Shown piece after piece: positions 32,961-41,831 of a DNA stretch of 44,439 nt. The notes under the pieces are model-generated. The model made no database searches and had not been told where the DNA came from. It saw nothing but the letters and a program-made list of their open reading frames with translations. Positions within the stretch are counted from its first letter, which is position 1; each line of letters opens with the position of its first letter. Source of the DNA: Candidatus Woesearchaeota archaeon (lineage in GTDB: Archaea > Nanobdellota > Nanobdellia > Woesearchaeales > GW2011-AR9); assembly GCA_016214025.1 (NCBI GenBank), contig JACRPH010000047.1:1-44439 (forward strand), read 5' to 3'. The position numbers and the translations under genes are program-made.

Positions 32961-34454
32961 ATGGCAGATAGTGGAATAGAAAACAGAGTTAACGAGGAAC
33001 AATTAAGGAATTCATTGACTGATGAAAGATTAAAAGATTTTAAGAATTTTAAGCTAGTTGGTAAACAGTGGAGAAGTCATCATACTGTATTTGATAGAGT
33101 AATGCTATGCTTAAAAGGTGGCGAGGAAGTTGGAGTTGTGGTTAAGCAGTTTGTTTATCCTAAACGCGTTGGTGACCCTTTTTATTCTTTAATACACGAC
33201 CCTTTTTTCTTGTATACTAAAGAAAAAACCAATCTTAAATTAATAAGTGAGATATCTTCTAAAGATAAAATAGACCACCCCTTTGAAGTTCAGTTAGTGC
33301 CAGTAATGTATGGATACCATGATGGCTTGCGTATGATTCTTACTGAGGATTTGGGCAAGCCAAATATGAATAAACATTTGCTTAGCAAAGAGAAGAAACA
33401 GAGAGAAGAACTATTTGAGAAAGGTATAAAGATAATTGGTCGGTTTGGGGGGGTATGCAACCGATATCAAAGTGAGCTTGATGCTGGTGGCGACTACAAA
33501 GAACGCATCAACTCTCAGGAAAAGTATATGTTAGCAATACAGGCAGAGAACCTACTGAGGCTTTATTACCTTATTCATCCGGAGTGCCGCGATAAAGTGA
33601 AAGAATATGATTCCGGAGAAGTGAGAAGATTCCTTGAAGAAAAGGGAAGCAATTTAGAGTCTAAGCTGAAAGATATCTCTATTCGCAGAAAGGAGGGATT
33701 ACAAGAGGAGTTAAAGTTACAACATAATGACTGCAATGGTATCAACATAGTCAAAGGCAGACTGATAGACATGGAAGATTTTGGCTACAGTTCTTGGACA
33801 AGTGATATTAGCAGTTACTGTATAATTGTGGGATTGGGAAATAATGCCTTATTGAGAGATGACCAGTTTGCTCACTGCCGACATTTATTTTTAGCTTATG
33901 AACAGATTTGTAGGTACCCAGAATCAAGTAGTGTAAGCCGGAGGAAAATAAGCAAATTAGATAATGGAGATTTAAGTCGTTTTATTAGGGAAGAAGTATT
34001 CAAAAACAATGAGCAAAGATATGCTGACTGGACCTTTAGTTTCTTTGCAAATGCTATCGATAAAAATATACAACTTGCTGCAACTTTTGGTCGTTATGAT
34101 GACTTGAAAAGTGATAATGGAACTGTTAATGCTCTTGATACAGGAATTTTGGCTTACATTGCAGAGTTATTCTCTACCGTGGCTAAGATTGATGATAAAA
34201 TTTTCATGTGCAGTAATCCAAAAGGGGTGAGAGAATTTTTCTGTGCTTACGGGAATCTGTTATTAGATTTGGGAATCTACCCAGAAAACAGCCGTGAGAA
34301 GCCACAGCTTGAAAATTCAATCACTTCGATAGACCGAGGGGTGATTGCTGATAGTGTTAAAAAATATTGGGTTTTCTCTCCCATTTCATCTTCATCTGCT
34401 CTTTCATCTCTACCCGCACCTTCTGCTCCGGGGGATATTCCTGAAAAAGCTTAA
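32961..34454 (+). CDS. Aminoglycoside phosphotransferase/choline-kinase-fold protein
   Basis: About 497 residues. The catalytic loop LQHNDCNGIN fits H-x-D-x4-N and is followed by RLIDMEDFGYSSWTSDIS as the metal-binding D and the following helix. VGVVVKQFV would hold the ATP-anchoring lysine, so a kinase-like fold is clear, with a long, unassigned C-terminal half and a Ser/Pro/Ala-rich tail. The substrate is unknown. TTTATAAA at 32930 is 31 nt before this ATG; a GTG at 32958 is an alternative. Confidence 0.7.
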   Translation: MADSGIENRVNEEQLRNSLTDERLKDFKNFKLVGKQWRSHHTVFDRVMLCLKGGEEVGVVVKQFVYPKRVGDPFYSLIHDPFFLYTKEKTNLKLISEISSKDKIDHPFEVQLVPVMYGYHDGLRMILTEDLGKPNMNKHLLSKEKKQREELFEKGIKIIGRFGGVCNRYQSELDAGGDYKERINSQEKYMLAIQAENLLRLYYLIHPECRDKVKEYDSGEVRRFLEEKGSNLESKLKDISIRRKEGLQEELKLQHNDCNGINIVKGRLIDMEDFGYSSWTSDISSYCIIVGLGNNALLRDDQFAHCRHLFLAYEQICRYPESSSVSRRKISKLDNGDLSRFIREEVFKNNEQRYADWTFSFFANAIDKNIQLAATFGRYDDLKSDNGTVNALDTGILAYIAELFSTVAKIDDKIFMCSNPKGVREFFCAYGNLLLDLGIYPENSREKPQLENSITSIDRGVIADSVKKYWVFSPISSSSALSSLPAPSAPGDIPEKA

Positions 34455-34480
34455 ATAAAGAAAGTATTATTTCTGATTAA

Positions 34481-35617
34481 ATGGCTTTTGAAAACCCCTA
34501 CCACCCCTTCAACCTCGGCGAACTGCCGCCTGGCTGCCAGTATTGCGTGCGGGGAGAGAAATTAGTCCTGTTCGTCACCGGAGTCTGTCCTAGAACCTGC
34601 TATTTCTGCCCGGTTTCTGACCAGAAATTCCAGCAGGACGTTATTTATGCTAATGAACGAAAAGTAGAAAGCGCTGATGATATACTTAAAGAAGCACATC
34701 TGATGGATGCCAAAGGCGCAGGGATTACCGGTGGAGATCCTTTATCTAAGTTGGATAGAACTATTGAATACATTAAACTGCTTAAAGAAAAGTTTGGAAA
34801 GGGCTTTCATATTCATCTGTACACTTCGCTTAATTTAGCTACTGAAGAAAACTTGGGAAAATTGTGGGCGGCAGGATTGGATGAGCTCCGTTTTCATTTG
34901 GAGTTGGAATCTAAGCAGTTTTGGGAGAGATTGGCATTAGCCCGAAAATTCTCGTGGAAGATTGGAGTAGAAATTCCATTGATTCCAACCAAAGAAAAAG
35001 AAACTTTTGCAGTTTTAGAGTTCGTAAAAGACAAAGTGGATTTCCTGAATCTGAATGAGTTGGAAGTTGCAGATAATTCTCAATCTAAATTAGAGGAGAT
35101 GATGTTCCATACCAAAGATGAGCTGAGTTATGCGATTAAGGGAAGTTTGGAATTGGGATTGAAAGTGTTAGAGTTTGCCCAGAAAGAAAATTATGTTCTA
35201 CCCATCCATGTTTGTACCGCTAAGTTAAAAGATGCAGTTCAATTAGCCAATCGCCTTAAACGGGAAGCCCGGGGAGCTAAGAAAAAGTTTGATTTGGTAA
35301 GTGAAGAAGGAATGTTAACTCGGGGCGCATTATATCTTCCGGAGTTAGTGCCTGGATTTGGATATCGAAAGAAACTGGAAAATGTAAATAAAACCGAATT
35401 TGTGCAGAAGTTAGAGCCGTTGTTAATTCGGCTGAAGAAAGAGTTGAGAGTTGATGAAGATGATGTTTTTTTAGATGTATCCAAGCCACGGATTCTGCTT
35501 TCTAAAACGTTGCTCAAGCAGAATCGTAAATTGTTCAGGAAGCTGGGCTTGGTTCCAGCAGTGGTTTCAGAGTATCCTACGGCTGACCAATTGGAAGTGG
35601 AAGTGGAGCTGTTTTGA
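34481..35617 (+). CDS. Radical SAM protein of the COG2108 type
   Basis: A 378-residue archaeal radical SAM protein. LFVTGVCPRTCYFCPVSDQK carries C-x3-C-x2-C, preceded by PPGCQYC. AGITGGDPLSKLDRTIEYIKLLK is the GGD/GGE-like SAM motif, and the later FHIHLYTSLNLA and IGVEIPLIP strands follow the barrel. It belongs to the group related to pyruvate formate-lyase-activating enzymes. The reaction is unknown. It is separate from the SPASM maturase and lacks a SPASM domain. Confidence 0.82.
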   Translation: MAFENPYHPFNLGELPPGCQYCVRGEKLVLFVTGVCPRTCYFCPVSDQKFQQDVIYANERKVESADDILKEAHLMDAKGAGITGGDPLSKLDRTIEYIKLLKEKFGKGFHIHLYTSLNLATEENLGKLWAAGLDELRFHLELESKQFWERLALARKFSWKIGVEIPLIPTKEKETFAVLEFVKDKVDFLNLNELEVADNSQSKLEEMMFHTKDELSYAIKGSLELGLKVLEFAQKENYVLPIHVCTAKLKDAVQLANRLKREARGAKKKFDLVSEEGMLTRGALYLPELVPGFGYRKKLENVNKTEFVQKLEPLLIRLKKELRVDEDDVFLDVSKPRILLSKTLLKQNRKLFRKLGLVPAVVSEYPTADQLEVEVELF

Positions 35618-35627
35618 GAAAATTTCT

Positions 35628-35719
35628 GTTAATGAATTAACACTGGTGCAGTAATTTAATATTTCTGTTAATATATTAACCAAAAGCTTTATATATCCCT
35701 ACATCGTTAATACATTAAA
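35628..35719. promoter_or_regulatory. Three GTTAATNNATTAAC palindromes at a 39-nt pitch around the HEPN promoter
   Basis: GTTAATGAATTAAC at 35628, GTTAATATATTAAC at 35667 and GTTAATACATTAAA at 35706 start exactly 39 nt apart. The TATA box TTTATATA (35688-35695) lies between the second and third, and the third overlaps the ATG of the HEPN gene at 35719. A protein bound here would block transcription start, so self-regulation by the HEPN-MNT pair is likely. The 39-nt step is close to but not a whole number of helical turns. Confidence 0.8.
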
Positions 35720-36072
35720 TGGATGAAATCAGCTTAGGTTTACTGAACAACTTTAAAGATTTTATGAGCAGTGCTGAAAGAGATTTTCAGGAGGGAAAGT
35801 ATAATCCGGCCATGTCCTCATACTATAAAGCGATAGCGATACTATGCGACTTTTTTATATATAAAGAAAGAGGATTACTTCCTAAAAACCATCGTGAGAG
35901 ATTTCTGTTTTTAGAGATGAATTGGAAAGAAGCATATAATTTGGTTAGCCCTTTATTCAAAGAATACACTGATTCTTATAATCTTCGGATTCAGCGAGAC
36001 CAAACCATAAAAGTGAGGGATTGTATTGAAAAGCTTAAACGGATTTTCAATTTTGAAAAAGAAGTGGAATAA
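35719..36072 (+). CDS. HEPN-domain protein of a HEPN-MNT pair
   Basis: A 117-residue, all-helical protein (LNNFKDFMSSAERDFQEGKYNPAMSSYYKAIAILCDFFIY) of the small HEPN type paired with MNT nucleotidyltransferases. The RNase-type R-x4-6-H motif is not clear in its usual late position; only R-x6-H (RGLLPKNH) in the middle is present, so catalytic activity is uncertain. It overlaps the MNT gene by 47 nt. The leaderless promoter at 35688 is embedded in the palindromes. Confidence 0.8.
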   Translation: MDEISLGLLNNFKDFMSSAERDFQEGKYNPAMSSYYKAIAILCDFFIYKERGLLPKNHRERFLFLEMNWKEAYNLVSPLFKEYTDSYNLRIQRDQTIKVRDCIEKLKRIFNFEKEVE

Positions 36073-36583
36073 GCAGTGGAAAGCCAAGGTAGTAGATATT
36101 TTGCTCTTTGGCTCTGCAGTTAAAGGGAAGAATAATCCCAATGATGTTGATTTGTGTATTGTTTTCAGAGATAAAGTTGATTTGAACATTGTTAGAGAGA
36201 CGGGGCTTATTTTAGGGGATAAATTTCATGTTAGTTCTTTAGTGGTGGATAATTTCTTTACCAATGTTCATTCTTTAGCTAAAACCATTCTTTTTGAAGG
36301 GAAAAGTGTGATTGCCCGTAAAAATCTAAGCGAAACTCTGGGACTTAATAGTTCATTGCTTTTTTCTTATAATTTATCTAAAGAGGATAAAAGCAAGAAA
36401 GTCCGGTTTGTATATCTTCTGAGGGGCAGGGGAAATGATACAGGCTTAGTTAAAAAGTGGGGAGGAGAATTTATCTCCAATAATGCTTTCATCCTACCGG
36501 TAAATAAAGATAATGAAGCACAAGAAGTGTTTAATGGTTGGAAAGTTAACTTCAAGCGAAGGAGATTGTTGTTAATGGGTTAA
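36026..36583 (+). CDS. MNT-type nucleotidyltransferase of a HEPN-MNT pair
   Basis: A 185-residue protein with the NTase core LLFGSAVKGKNNPNDVDLCIVF (G-S then D-x-D). The TTG start is preceded by GAGGG about 6 nt upstream; a TTG at 36053 is a second choice. In known pairs the MNT protein acts as antitoxin by modifying the HEPN toxin. The extra ~100 residues after the core are longer than in the minimal family. Its stop codon lies inside the first of two downstream palindromes. Confidence 0.82.
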   Translation: MKSLNGFSILKKKWNKQWKAKVVDILLFGSAVKGKNNPNDVDLCIVFRDKVDLNIVRETGLILGDKFHVSSLVVDNFFTNVHSLAKTILFEGKSVIARKNLSETLGLNSSLLFSYNLSKEDKSKKVRFVYLLRGRGNDTGLVKKWGGEFISNNAFILPVNKDNEAQEVFNGWKVNFKRRRLLLMG

Positions 36584-36623
36584 CTATAGGCCTAAAATTT
36601 AACCGATGTGTTAATTGATTAAC
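36571..36623. promoter_or_regulatory. Two further palindromes, 39 nt apart, downstream of MNT
   Basis: GTTAATGGGTTAAC (36571-36584) overlaps the MNT stop codon, and GTTAATTGATTAAC is at 36610-36623. They start 39 nt apart, the same pitch as the upstream set. The pentapeptide gene begins about 110 nt later, so these could also act on its promoter. Confidence 0.75.
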
Positions 36624-36732
36624 TAGAAGACTTAATTCTTCTCTATTTGTATCTCTTATAAAACTATGCAAATCTACTATTAAGTAGTAAAGCACGAAAC
36701 ATTTATAAACCCCCTGCTTTTTTAATATTTCT

Positions 36733-38022
36733 ATGGTTCAAACACTAGTTGGCATCTTAACAAATGATTCAGGGGTAATGAATAGAAATTATAGGAGATA
36801 CTCCAGCAATGTAGATGCTTTTAACTGGGCAAGGAAACAAAGAGGTGCAGAAGATTATTATGGCTTAAACTTAAGTATAAATCTTCGGGGAATGAACCTA
36901 CCTGAAATCAATTTTGAAAAAGTTAATCTTAGTGATGCAGATTTAAATGGAGCTAATTTTGAAGGAGCAAATTTGAGAAAAGCTAACTTTGATTACACCT
37001 TTGCTGGTAATACTGTTTTTAGAAATGCTGATTTAAGAGAGTGTAGTTACTTGTACAAACTCAATGCTTGTGGCGCTAATTTTGAAAATGCAGACTTACG
37101 GGGAACGAATTTTCGGCCTAGCCAGAATGATGGCGGATATGATTTTTATATAAGAAAGTTATTACGAACGGCTCATTTTTCTGGTACAAAAATTACGTCA
37201 GAACAAAGAGAACAATTAATTGCTTGGTTTGGAGTTCCTGAAAGCGATTTTGAAAGTAGGTTTCTTATAGTGCCCAGAGGTAAATACAGGCATGGACCAA
37301 ATAGTTATTTCTATGAAAAAGGCCAAGAGGCATATGAACAAGCAAAGGAAGAAAGAAGAATTTTTACAGAAAAACTCAACGGCAATACATTAAAATTTGC
37401 GATTGTTCCTGTTCAGGGTAATGAAGATTTGTATCACAGAGGAGGTTACGCTTTTTCTCTGTGTAGAAGTTTACCTATTATGGAGGCTTTGTTAGGCAGC
37501 CAAGAAGCAAGATATAAAGGAAAATGGTTATATTTTGTGTTTGATGACGTTCCAGAACAATTTAGAGAGTTTGCTGCTGTTCATGAATTCGGCGAAAGAG
37601 TAGGCGGAAGTCACAAAGAAGCAATTATTATGGAGTTTGAAAGAGCAAGAAGTAAAGGAATGCTCGATGACTATTTAGCATGGATGGTTGCTGAGCATTC
37701 TGATAAATTAATCGGAGATGCTGTATATACTTTTGCGAAAGAAGGAATGGGAAGATTACCTCGCCAAGTTATTGAAGCGACTGAAAGTGTAATGCCCAAA
37801 AGTGTAAGAGCTTGGAAAAGAAAACAAGAGACAGAAAAAAATGGTCTTCCGTTTGATATCTGGAAGTTGGCTTGGAAAGGATTACTTGACGACGAAATTG
37901 TTAGTGGCTTAGTTAGAAAAGGATATGATGTTGCCGCCAGTTTGGTAGAGTACTGGAAAGAGCAAATGGAAATTCCGAATTATAAAGCTATACAGAAGTT
38001 AACTTACTTAGAGCCAAGGTGA
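36733..38022 (+). CDS. Pentapeptide-repeat protein with a long C-terminal region
   Basis: A 429-residue protein. Residues ~50-130 hold pentapeptide repeats of A(N/D)LxX type (LSDADLNGANFEGANLRKANFDYTF; FENADLRGTNF), which form a right-handed beta helix. The remaining ~300 residues are unrecognised and begin with VPRGKYRHGPNSYFYEKGQEAYEQ; an HEFGE sequence occurs but is not a full HExxH zinc motif. TTTATAAA about 30 nt before the ATG supports the start. Role unknown. Confidence 0.72.
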   Translation: MVQTLVGILTNDSGVMNRNYRRYSSNVDAFNWARKQRGAEDYYGLNLSINLRGMNLPEINFEKVNLSDADLNGANFEGANLRKANFDYTFAGNTVFRNADLRECSYLYKLNACGANFENADLRGTNFRPSQNDGGYDFYIRKLLRTAHFSGTKITSEQREQLIAWFGVPESDFESRFLIVPRGKYRHGPNSYFYEKGQEAYEQAKEERRIFTEKLNGNTLKFAIVPVQGNEDLYHRGGYAFSLCRSLPIMEALLGSQEARYKGKWLYFVFDDVPEQFREFAAVHEFGERVGGSHKEAIIMEFERARSKGMLDDYLAWMVAEHSDKLIGDAVYTFAKEGMGRLPRQVIEATESVMPKSVRAWKRKQETEKNGLPFDIWKLAWKGLLDDEIVSGLVRKGYDVAASLVEYWKEQMEIPNYKAIQKLTYLEPR

Positions 38023-38025
38023 TTT

Positions 38026-38613
38026 TTATTCTTCCATTCCTTTCGCTTCCTTTTCCCTTTCTGCTGCTACTCCTGCCAGCTGTACATACTTTTCCCGCTC
38101 TTCTCCTTGCGTCTGAAAAGCTCTGGATTCAAAGTATTGTTTAATGAAGCCTTCGGTTTCTGCTTCGGCTTTATATCCTGCCGCATGAGCTAATTCATGA
38201 GCTAGAACATATTCGGTAGTCGCTTCATGGGTTAAATGGTATTTGTCTGCCATCTCGCTGATTCTTTCTGCAAAGCCTTTTCCATCGTAATTGCTGAGCA
38301 GGATACCTTCTAAATCATTTCTGAGAATAGCTGCTACTACTCCTTCACCTAAATCTCCGGAGCCGATTCCTTTAATCTTCATGAATTCTTTTCCTCGGGA
38401 ATGAACGTAATCTACAAAACTATTTCCTGCTTCAGAATTTAAGTATCCCTGCACAATTTCATACGTGTTTTTGGCTTCTCGGGCATGAGCTTCCGGAGCA
38501 TCGCTGGAATAGATGTTGGTACGGTCGTGTTCATCTCTTACCGCCATGCCCATGTTGTATTGTTGTGCGTTTGGAATGATACACTTTTCTAACTGAGACG
38601 TTTTGGCTGCCAT
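38026..38613 (-). CDS. Small zinc-metallopeptidase-like protein
   Basis: A 195-residue protein with HELAH (in YVLAHELAHAAGYKAEAETEGFIKQYFE), a full HExxH zinc motif followed by a possible third ligand glutamate in E-x-E-T-E. It lacks a signal peptide, so it would act inside the cell. The N-terminal half is unassigned. It is the first of three minus-strand genes (38026-40308), the other two of which are paralogues of each other. Confidence 0.65.
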   Translation of the reverse strand: MAAKTSQLEKCIIPNAQQYNMGMAVRDEHDRTNIYSSDAPEAHAREAKNTYEIVQGYLNSEAGNSFVDYVHSRGKEFMKIKGIGSGDLGEGVVAAILRNDLEGILLSNYDGKGFAERISEMADKYHLTHEATTEYVLAHELAHAAGYKAEAETEGFIKQYFESRAFQTQGEEREKYVQLAGVAAEREKEAKGMEE

Positions 38614-38685
38614 GGAATACTATAGGTAGAACTAGCTTAAATTAGTTGCGTAGAAAAGTGAGACAGAAAAGGTAAATGAAGAAGA

Positions 38686-39414
38686 TTAGGTTCTTCGGCG
38701 TAAATAAGGAAGATCTTCAAGCTCCGGCTTTAATACTTTATCGCGAAGCTTGAGTAAAGCTCTTAAGTCTGCACCTAAATATCCTGCTTTATCACTTATT
38801 TCATAACCGGCTTGATCTAAGAGTGGCATCAAGTGAGCGGCAACTCGATATGGTTCGGTTTCATAAGTTCCAAATATTTGAGATACGGTTGAATTTGTTT
38901 TGATGTTAGAAGCAACTTCAACGTGATTAGGTTGTGCAGTATATAATTGTACTTGAAAACCATAAGTGCTCATTTTGCCCGAAGTTAAAGATTCAACTAA
39001 AGCTCCTAGCGTAGGCAATCTTTCCACTCTTCCATTTCCAATAGTTTTATCGTATTCTTTGATTAAAAAGTCAAATTGCTCTTCCTCACTTAAACCGATA
39101 GTATCCATAGAACTAAGCAAAGAAGGCGAGACTAAAGTGAAATATGCTCTTAATGATTTTGCTATACCTAATTTAACTTTTTGGACGTCTTCAGGAGAGG
39201 TGATTTTCTTATCCTCGCCGTTAAAATAAGTTTTGAATTCTTCACTTAAGGTAGAATATAACTTTGATTGGGCTTGGATGTAATAATTGTTGGCCATATT
39301 TAACTTGAAATCTTCAGAAGAGAGAAGATCGTATGCAGAGAAAGCGTTATCTAATCCAGTAGTTACGTTAAATAGTTCTAATAGTCCTTCTAAACTAGTT
39401 GGTCGGTCAGTCAT
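38686..39414 (-). CDS. Unknown protein, paralogue of 39529-40308
   Basis: A 242-residue protein of unrecognised family. It aligns end to end with the neighbouring protein: KLYSTLSEEF with ALYNTLVSEL; VKLGIAKSLRAYFTLVSPSL with VKKAVGKALKKYFEKVQPSI; EEEQFDFLIKEYDKTIGNG with DDEQYEFLTSMYDQHTGGG; and a shared C-terminal LRDKxxxxxLEDLPYL/LEEHEYI end. This looks like an old tandem duplication. No motif hints at function. Confidence 0.6.
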   Translation of the reverse strand: MTDRPTSLEGLLELFNVTTGLDNAFSAYDLLSSEDFKLNMANNYYIQAQSKLYSTLSEEFKTYFNGEDKKITSPEDVQKVKLGIAKSLRAYFTLVSPSLLSSMDTIGLSEEEQFDFLIKEYDKTIGNGRVERLPTLGALVESLTSGKMSTYGFQVQLYTAQPNHVEVASNIKTNSTVSQIFGTYETEPYRVAAHLMPLLDQAGYEISDKAGYLGADLRALLKLRDKVLKPELEDLPYLRRRT

Positions 39415-39528
39415 TTTTGGTTATCTAACCTTTTTAAAGTGCCTGTTATTTATAAATCTTTCGTAATTATTTAGTGATAACAGTGATTTGGGCTGTATTA
39501 TCCTCTTGAATTATAAAAATTAAGAAAA

Positions 39529-40308
39529 CTATTTCTTATCTTCTTCTTTTTTCTTGGTGATATACTCGTGTTCTTCGAGCTTTTTTTCAATCATTTTGTC
39601 CCTAAGATCAAGCAATTTTCCAGTACTTAAAGTAGCATATTCTAACTTATCTTTAATCTCTACTCCCGCTTTTTCTAACTTGGGTTTAAGGTATGCTGCA
39701 ATAGTGGTATGATGGTATCTTCCAAAGTGATGATTGATATATTTCTCTCCAAGTAAAGCCATTGCTCCTCCTAGTTGCTTTACTTTAGAATCATAAATAT
39801 CTTTCTTAATATGACCTATTGTTTTCTTCTTCTCAAGTAAATTGTCTATACTTGCTTTAATACTTTTAATCCCATGTTGTTGTCCGAATTGAGTTCCTCC
39901 ACCAGTATGTTGATCATACATACTTGTTAAGAACTCATACTGCTCGTCATCATCCATCTTCATATCATCAATGGTTTTACTAATGGAAGGCTGGACTTTC
40001 TCAAAATACTTCTTCAGGGCTTTACCTACGGCTTTCTTAACTTTATCTCTTTCCTCTTGCTTTTCAATCTTTTTATCATCTTTCTTCTCAAAAGCTTTAT
40101 CTAATTCGGAAACCAGAGTATTATATAACGCGTCCTGTCCAGGAACAAAAACATTAACATATAAATGATTTTGATTTTCTTCTTTCACGAAATCATCACG
40201 CGCTTTAAAGGCTTCATCTAAAGAGGTAGAATGCTCTGTCTCTAATCCTTTCAAAAAATCATCTAAGTGCTGTGGCTTTTTCTTCTCTTCCTCTTTTTTT
40301 CCTGCCAT
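39529..40308 (-). CDS. Unknown protein, paralogue of 38686-39414
   Basis: About 259 residues from ATG 40308 (MAGKKEEEKKKPQHLDDFLKG). The ATG is 31 nt after the start of a TTTATATA box, so a leaderless start is likely; an in-frame TTG at 40320 with GGAGG 6 nt upstream is an alternative, and a far upstream ATG (40419) is rejected. It is Lys/Glu-rich, with a DKKIEKQEERDKVKK insertion relative to its paralogue. Family unknown. Confidence 0.6.
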   Translation of the reverse strand: MAGKKEEEKKKPQHLDDFLKGLETEHSTSLDEAFKARDDFVKEENQNHLYVNVFVPGQDALYNTLVSELDKAFEKKDDKKIEKQEERDKVKKAVGKALKKYFEKVQPSISKTIDDMKMDDDEQYEFLTSMYDQHTGGGTQFGQQHGIKSIKASIDNLLEKKKTIGHIKKDIYDSKVKQLGGAMALLGEKYINHHFGRYHHTTIAAYLKPKLEKAGVEIKDKLEYATLSTGKLLDLRDKMIEKKLEEHEYITKKKEEDKK

Positions 40309-40460
40309 TAAACCAGACAAATAAAACCTCCTATATAAACATTTCTTTTCTGAATGAGTATGACCATTTTGTCCCACCCCTCTCCGAAACAAATATAACT
40401 CATTAAAGTATATTCTCAACCATATAATTAAATAGTCTCAATAATGGAGGAAAAACCAAA

Positions 40461-41831
40461 ATGTCAAAGAACAAGAACAAATCAATACAGCCTAAGAATA
40501 TTAAGCCAGTATCTGCTCCTGTGCAGAAGGATGGCCAAGCTCAACCCGGAGCACCCATCGGAATGCAGCTGCCCTCAAATATGCCTAAGCTTCCTCCGGA
40601 AGTGGAAAAGAAGCTGGAAGCCCTAAAAGTAAAATTAGACGGCTTTAAAGCTAAAGTTTTGGAGAAATTCGGAGATTATATCGTAGGAATAGCATTATTG
40701 CCTCCGGAAAAGCCCCTGCCTAAAGAAAGCGCACCAGAAGAAGCTCCTAAAGAAGAAAAGAAAGATGAGAAATCAAAAGAAGACAAAGCCAAAGAAGAGC
40801 AAAAAATCAGCCTGCTGGTAGTAGTTGACGACACCACCAGCCAAAAGATGACTAAAGATGAGCTGCATCAGAAGTTTTCTACTATCATTCAGAAAATAGC
40901 GGAAGAAACCGATAAAAATTTATCTCCGCAGAGCATTCTATTAACTGATTTGTGGCAAAATTCTTACGATGGTAAATATGACTTAAACAAGCTTATTTCC
41001 ATGAGTGCGCCAATTCATGATACCGGAATGTTAGCCGCATTAAAGATAGCTGAAATCCACAAGACTATGGTATTGAAGAAGTTTGATAAATACATCTTAA
41101 GTTATGTCTTAGCCGGCTCATTGACCCAGGGAAAAGCCACTCCTACTTCGGATATTGATGTGTGGATAGTAATTGATGATACCGATGTCAAGAAGATGAC
41201 CCGAATAGAGCTGAAAGATAAATTGAGAGCGATTATAATTGGGATGGGTATCGAAGCGGGAGAATTGACCGGGATTAAAAACAAGCTTAATATCCAAGTC
41301 TATATCTTAACTGACTTTTGGGAATCGCTTAAAGAAGCCAACCCCATCATTTTCACTCTGTTAAGAGACGGCGTTCCATTATATGACCGCAGTATTTTCA
41401 TGCCGTGGAAGCAGCTGTTGCGAATGGGAAGAATTAAACCTAGTAGAGAAGCGATTGAATTGTTCATGAGCACTGGAGAGCAGACTATCAGCAGAGTAAA
41501 GCTGAGATTAAAAGATATGGCGATGGAAGATACGTACTACGCTATTCTTACCCCCAGCCAGGCTGCGATAATGTTGTACGGGCTTCCCCCGCCTACACCC
41601 CGGGAAACTCCGGATGTGCTGGAAGAAATCTTTGTCAAAAAAGAAAAGATTCTGGAGAAAGAATATGTAGATATCCTCAGAAATAACGTCAAAATCAGAA
41701 AAGATATCGAGCATGGGACTAAAGCTGAGCTAAGCGGCACCGAAATGGACCAACTGCTCAAAAATGCGGAAAAATTCCTGGAGCGCATTAAAAAATTGTT
41801 CAAAGATATAGAAGAAACCCATGATAAGTGA
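40461..41831 (+). CDS. Tandem nucleotidyltransferase-fold protein, first copy degenerate
   Basis: A 456-residue protein. The second half has an NTase core, YVLAGSLTQGKATPTSDIDVWIVIDDTD (GS, then D-x-D). The first half repeats the same outline (KFGDYIVGIALLP, then ISLLVVVDDTTSQKMTKDELHQKF, then SILLTDLWQ, then SAPIHD) but without the GS/D-x-D residues and with a Lys/Glu-rich insertion between its strands. So an inactive copy sits before an intact one. GGAGG lies before the ATG. It overlaps the next gene by 11 nt. Confidence 0.75.
   Translation: MSKNKNKSIQPKNIKPVSAPVQKDGQAQPGAPIGMQLPSNMPKLPPEVEKKLEALKVKLDGFKAKVLEKFGDYIVGIALLPPEKPLPKESAPEEAPKEEKKDEKSKEDKAKEEQKISLLVVVDDTTSQKMTKDELHQKFSTIIQKIAEETDKNLSPQSILLTDLWQNSYDGKYDLNKLISMSAPIHDTGMLAALKIAEIHKTMVLKKFDKYILSYVLAGSLTQGKATPTSDIDVWIVIDDTDVKKMTRIELKDKLRAIIIGMGIEAGELTGIKNKLNIQVYILTDFWESLKEANPIIFTLLRDGVPLYDRSIFMPWKQLLRMGRIKPSREAIELFMSTGEQTISRVKLRLKDMAMEDTYYAILTPSQAAIMLYGLPPPTPRETPDVLEEIFVKKEKILEKEYVDILRNNVKIRKDIEHGTKAELSGTEMDQLLKNAEKFLERIKKLFKDIEETHDK

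Noticed and set aside
35628-36623. CRISPR-like array at a 39-nt pitch
   Set aside because: Repeats are only 14-nt palindromes, just three plus two copies, one overlapping a promoter and start codon and one a stop codon, with no cas genes; an operator set fits better.
37570-37600. HEFGE in the pentapeptide protein as a zinc-protease site
   Set aside because: The fifth residue is Glu, not His, and no third ligand pattern follows.
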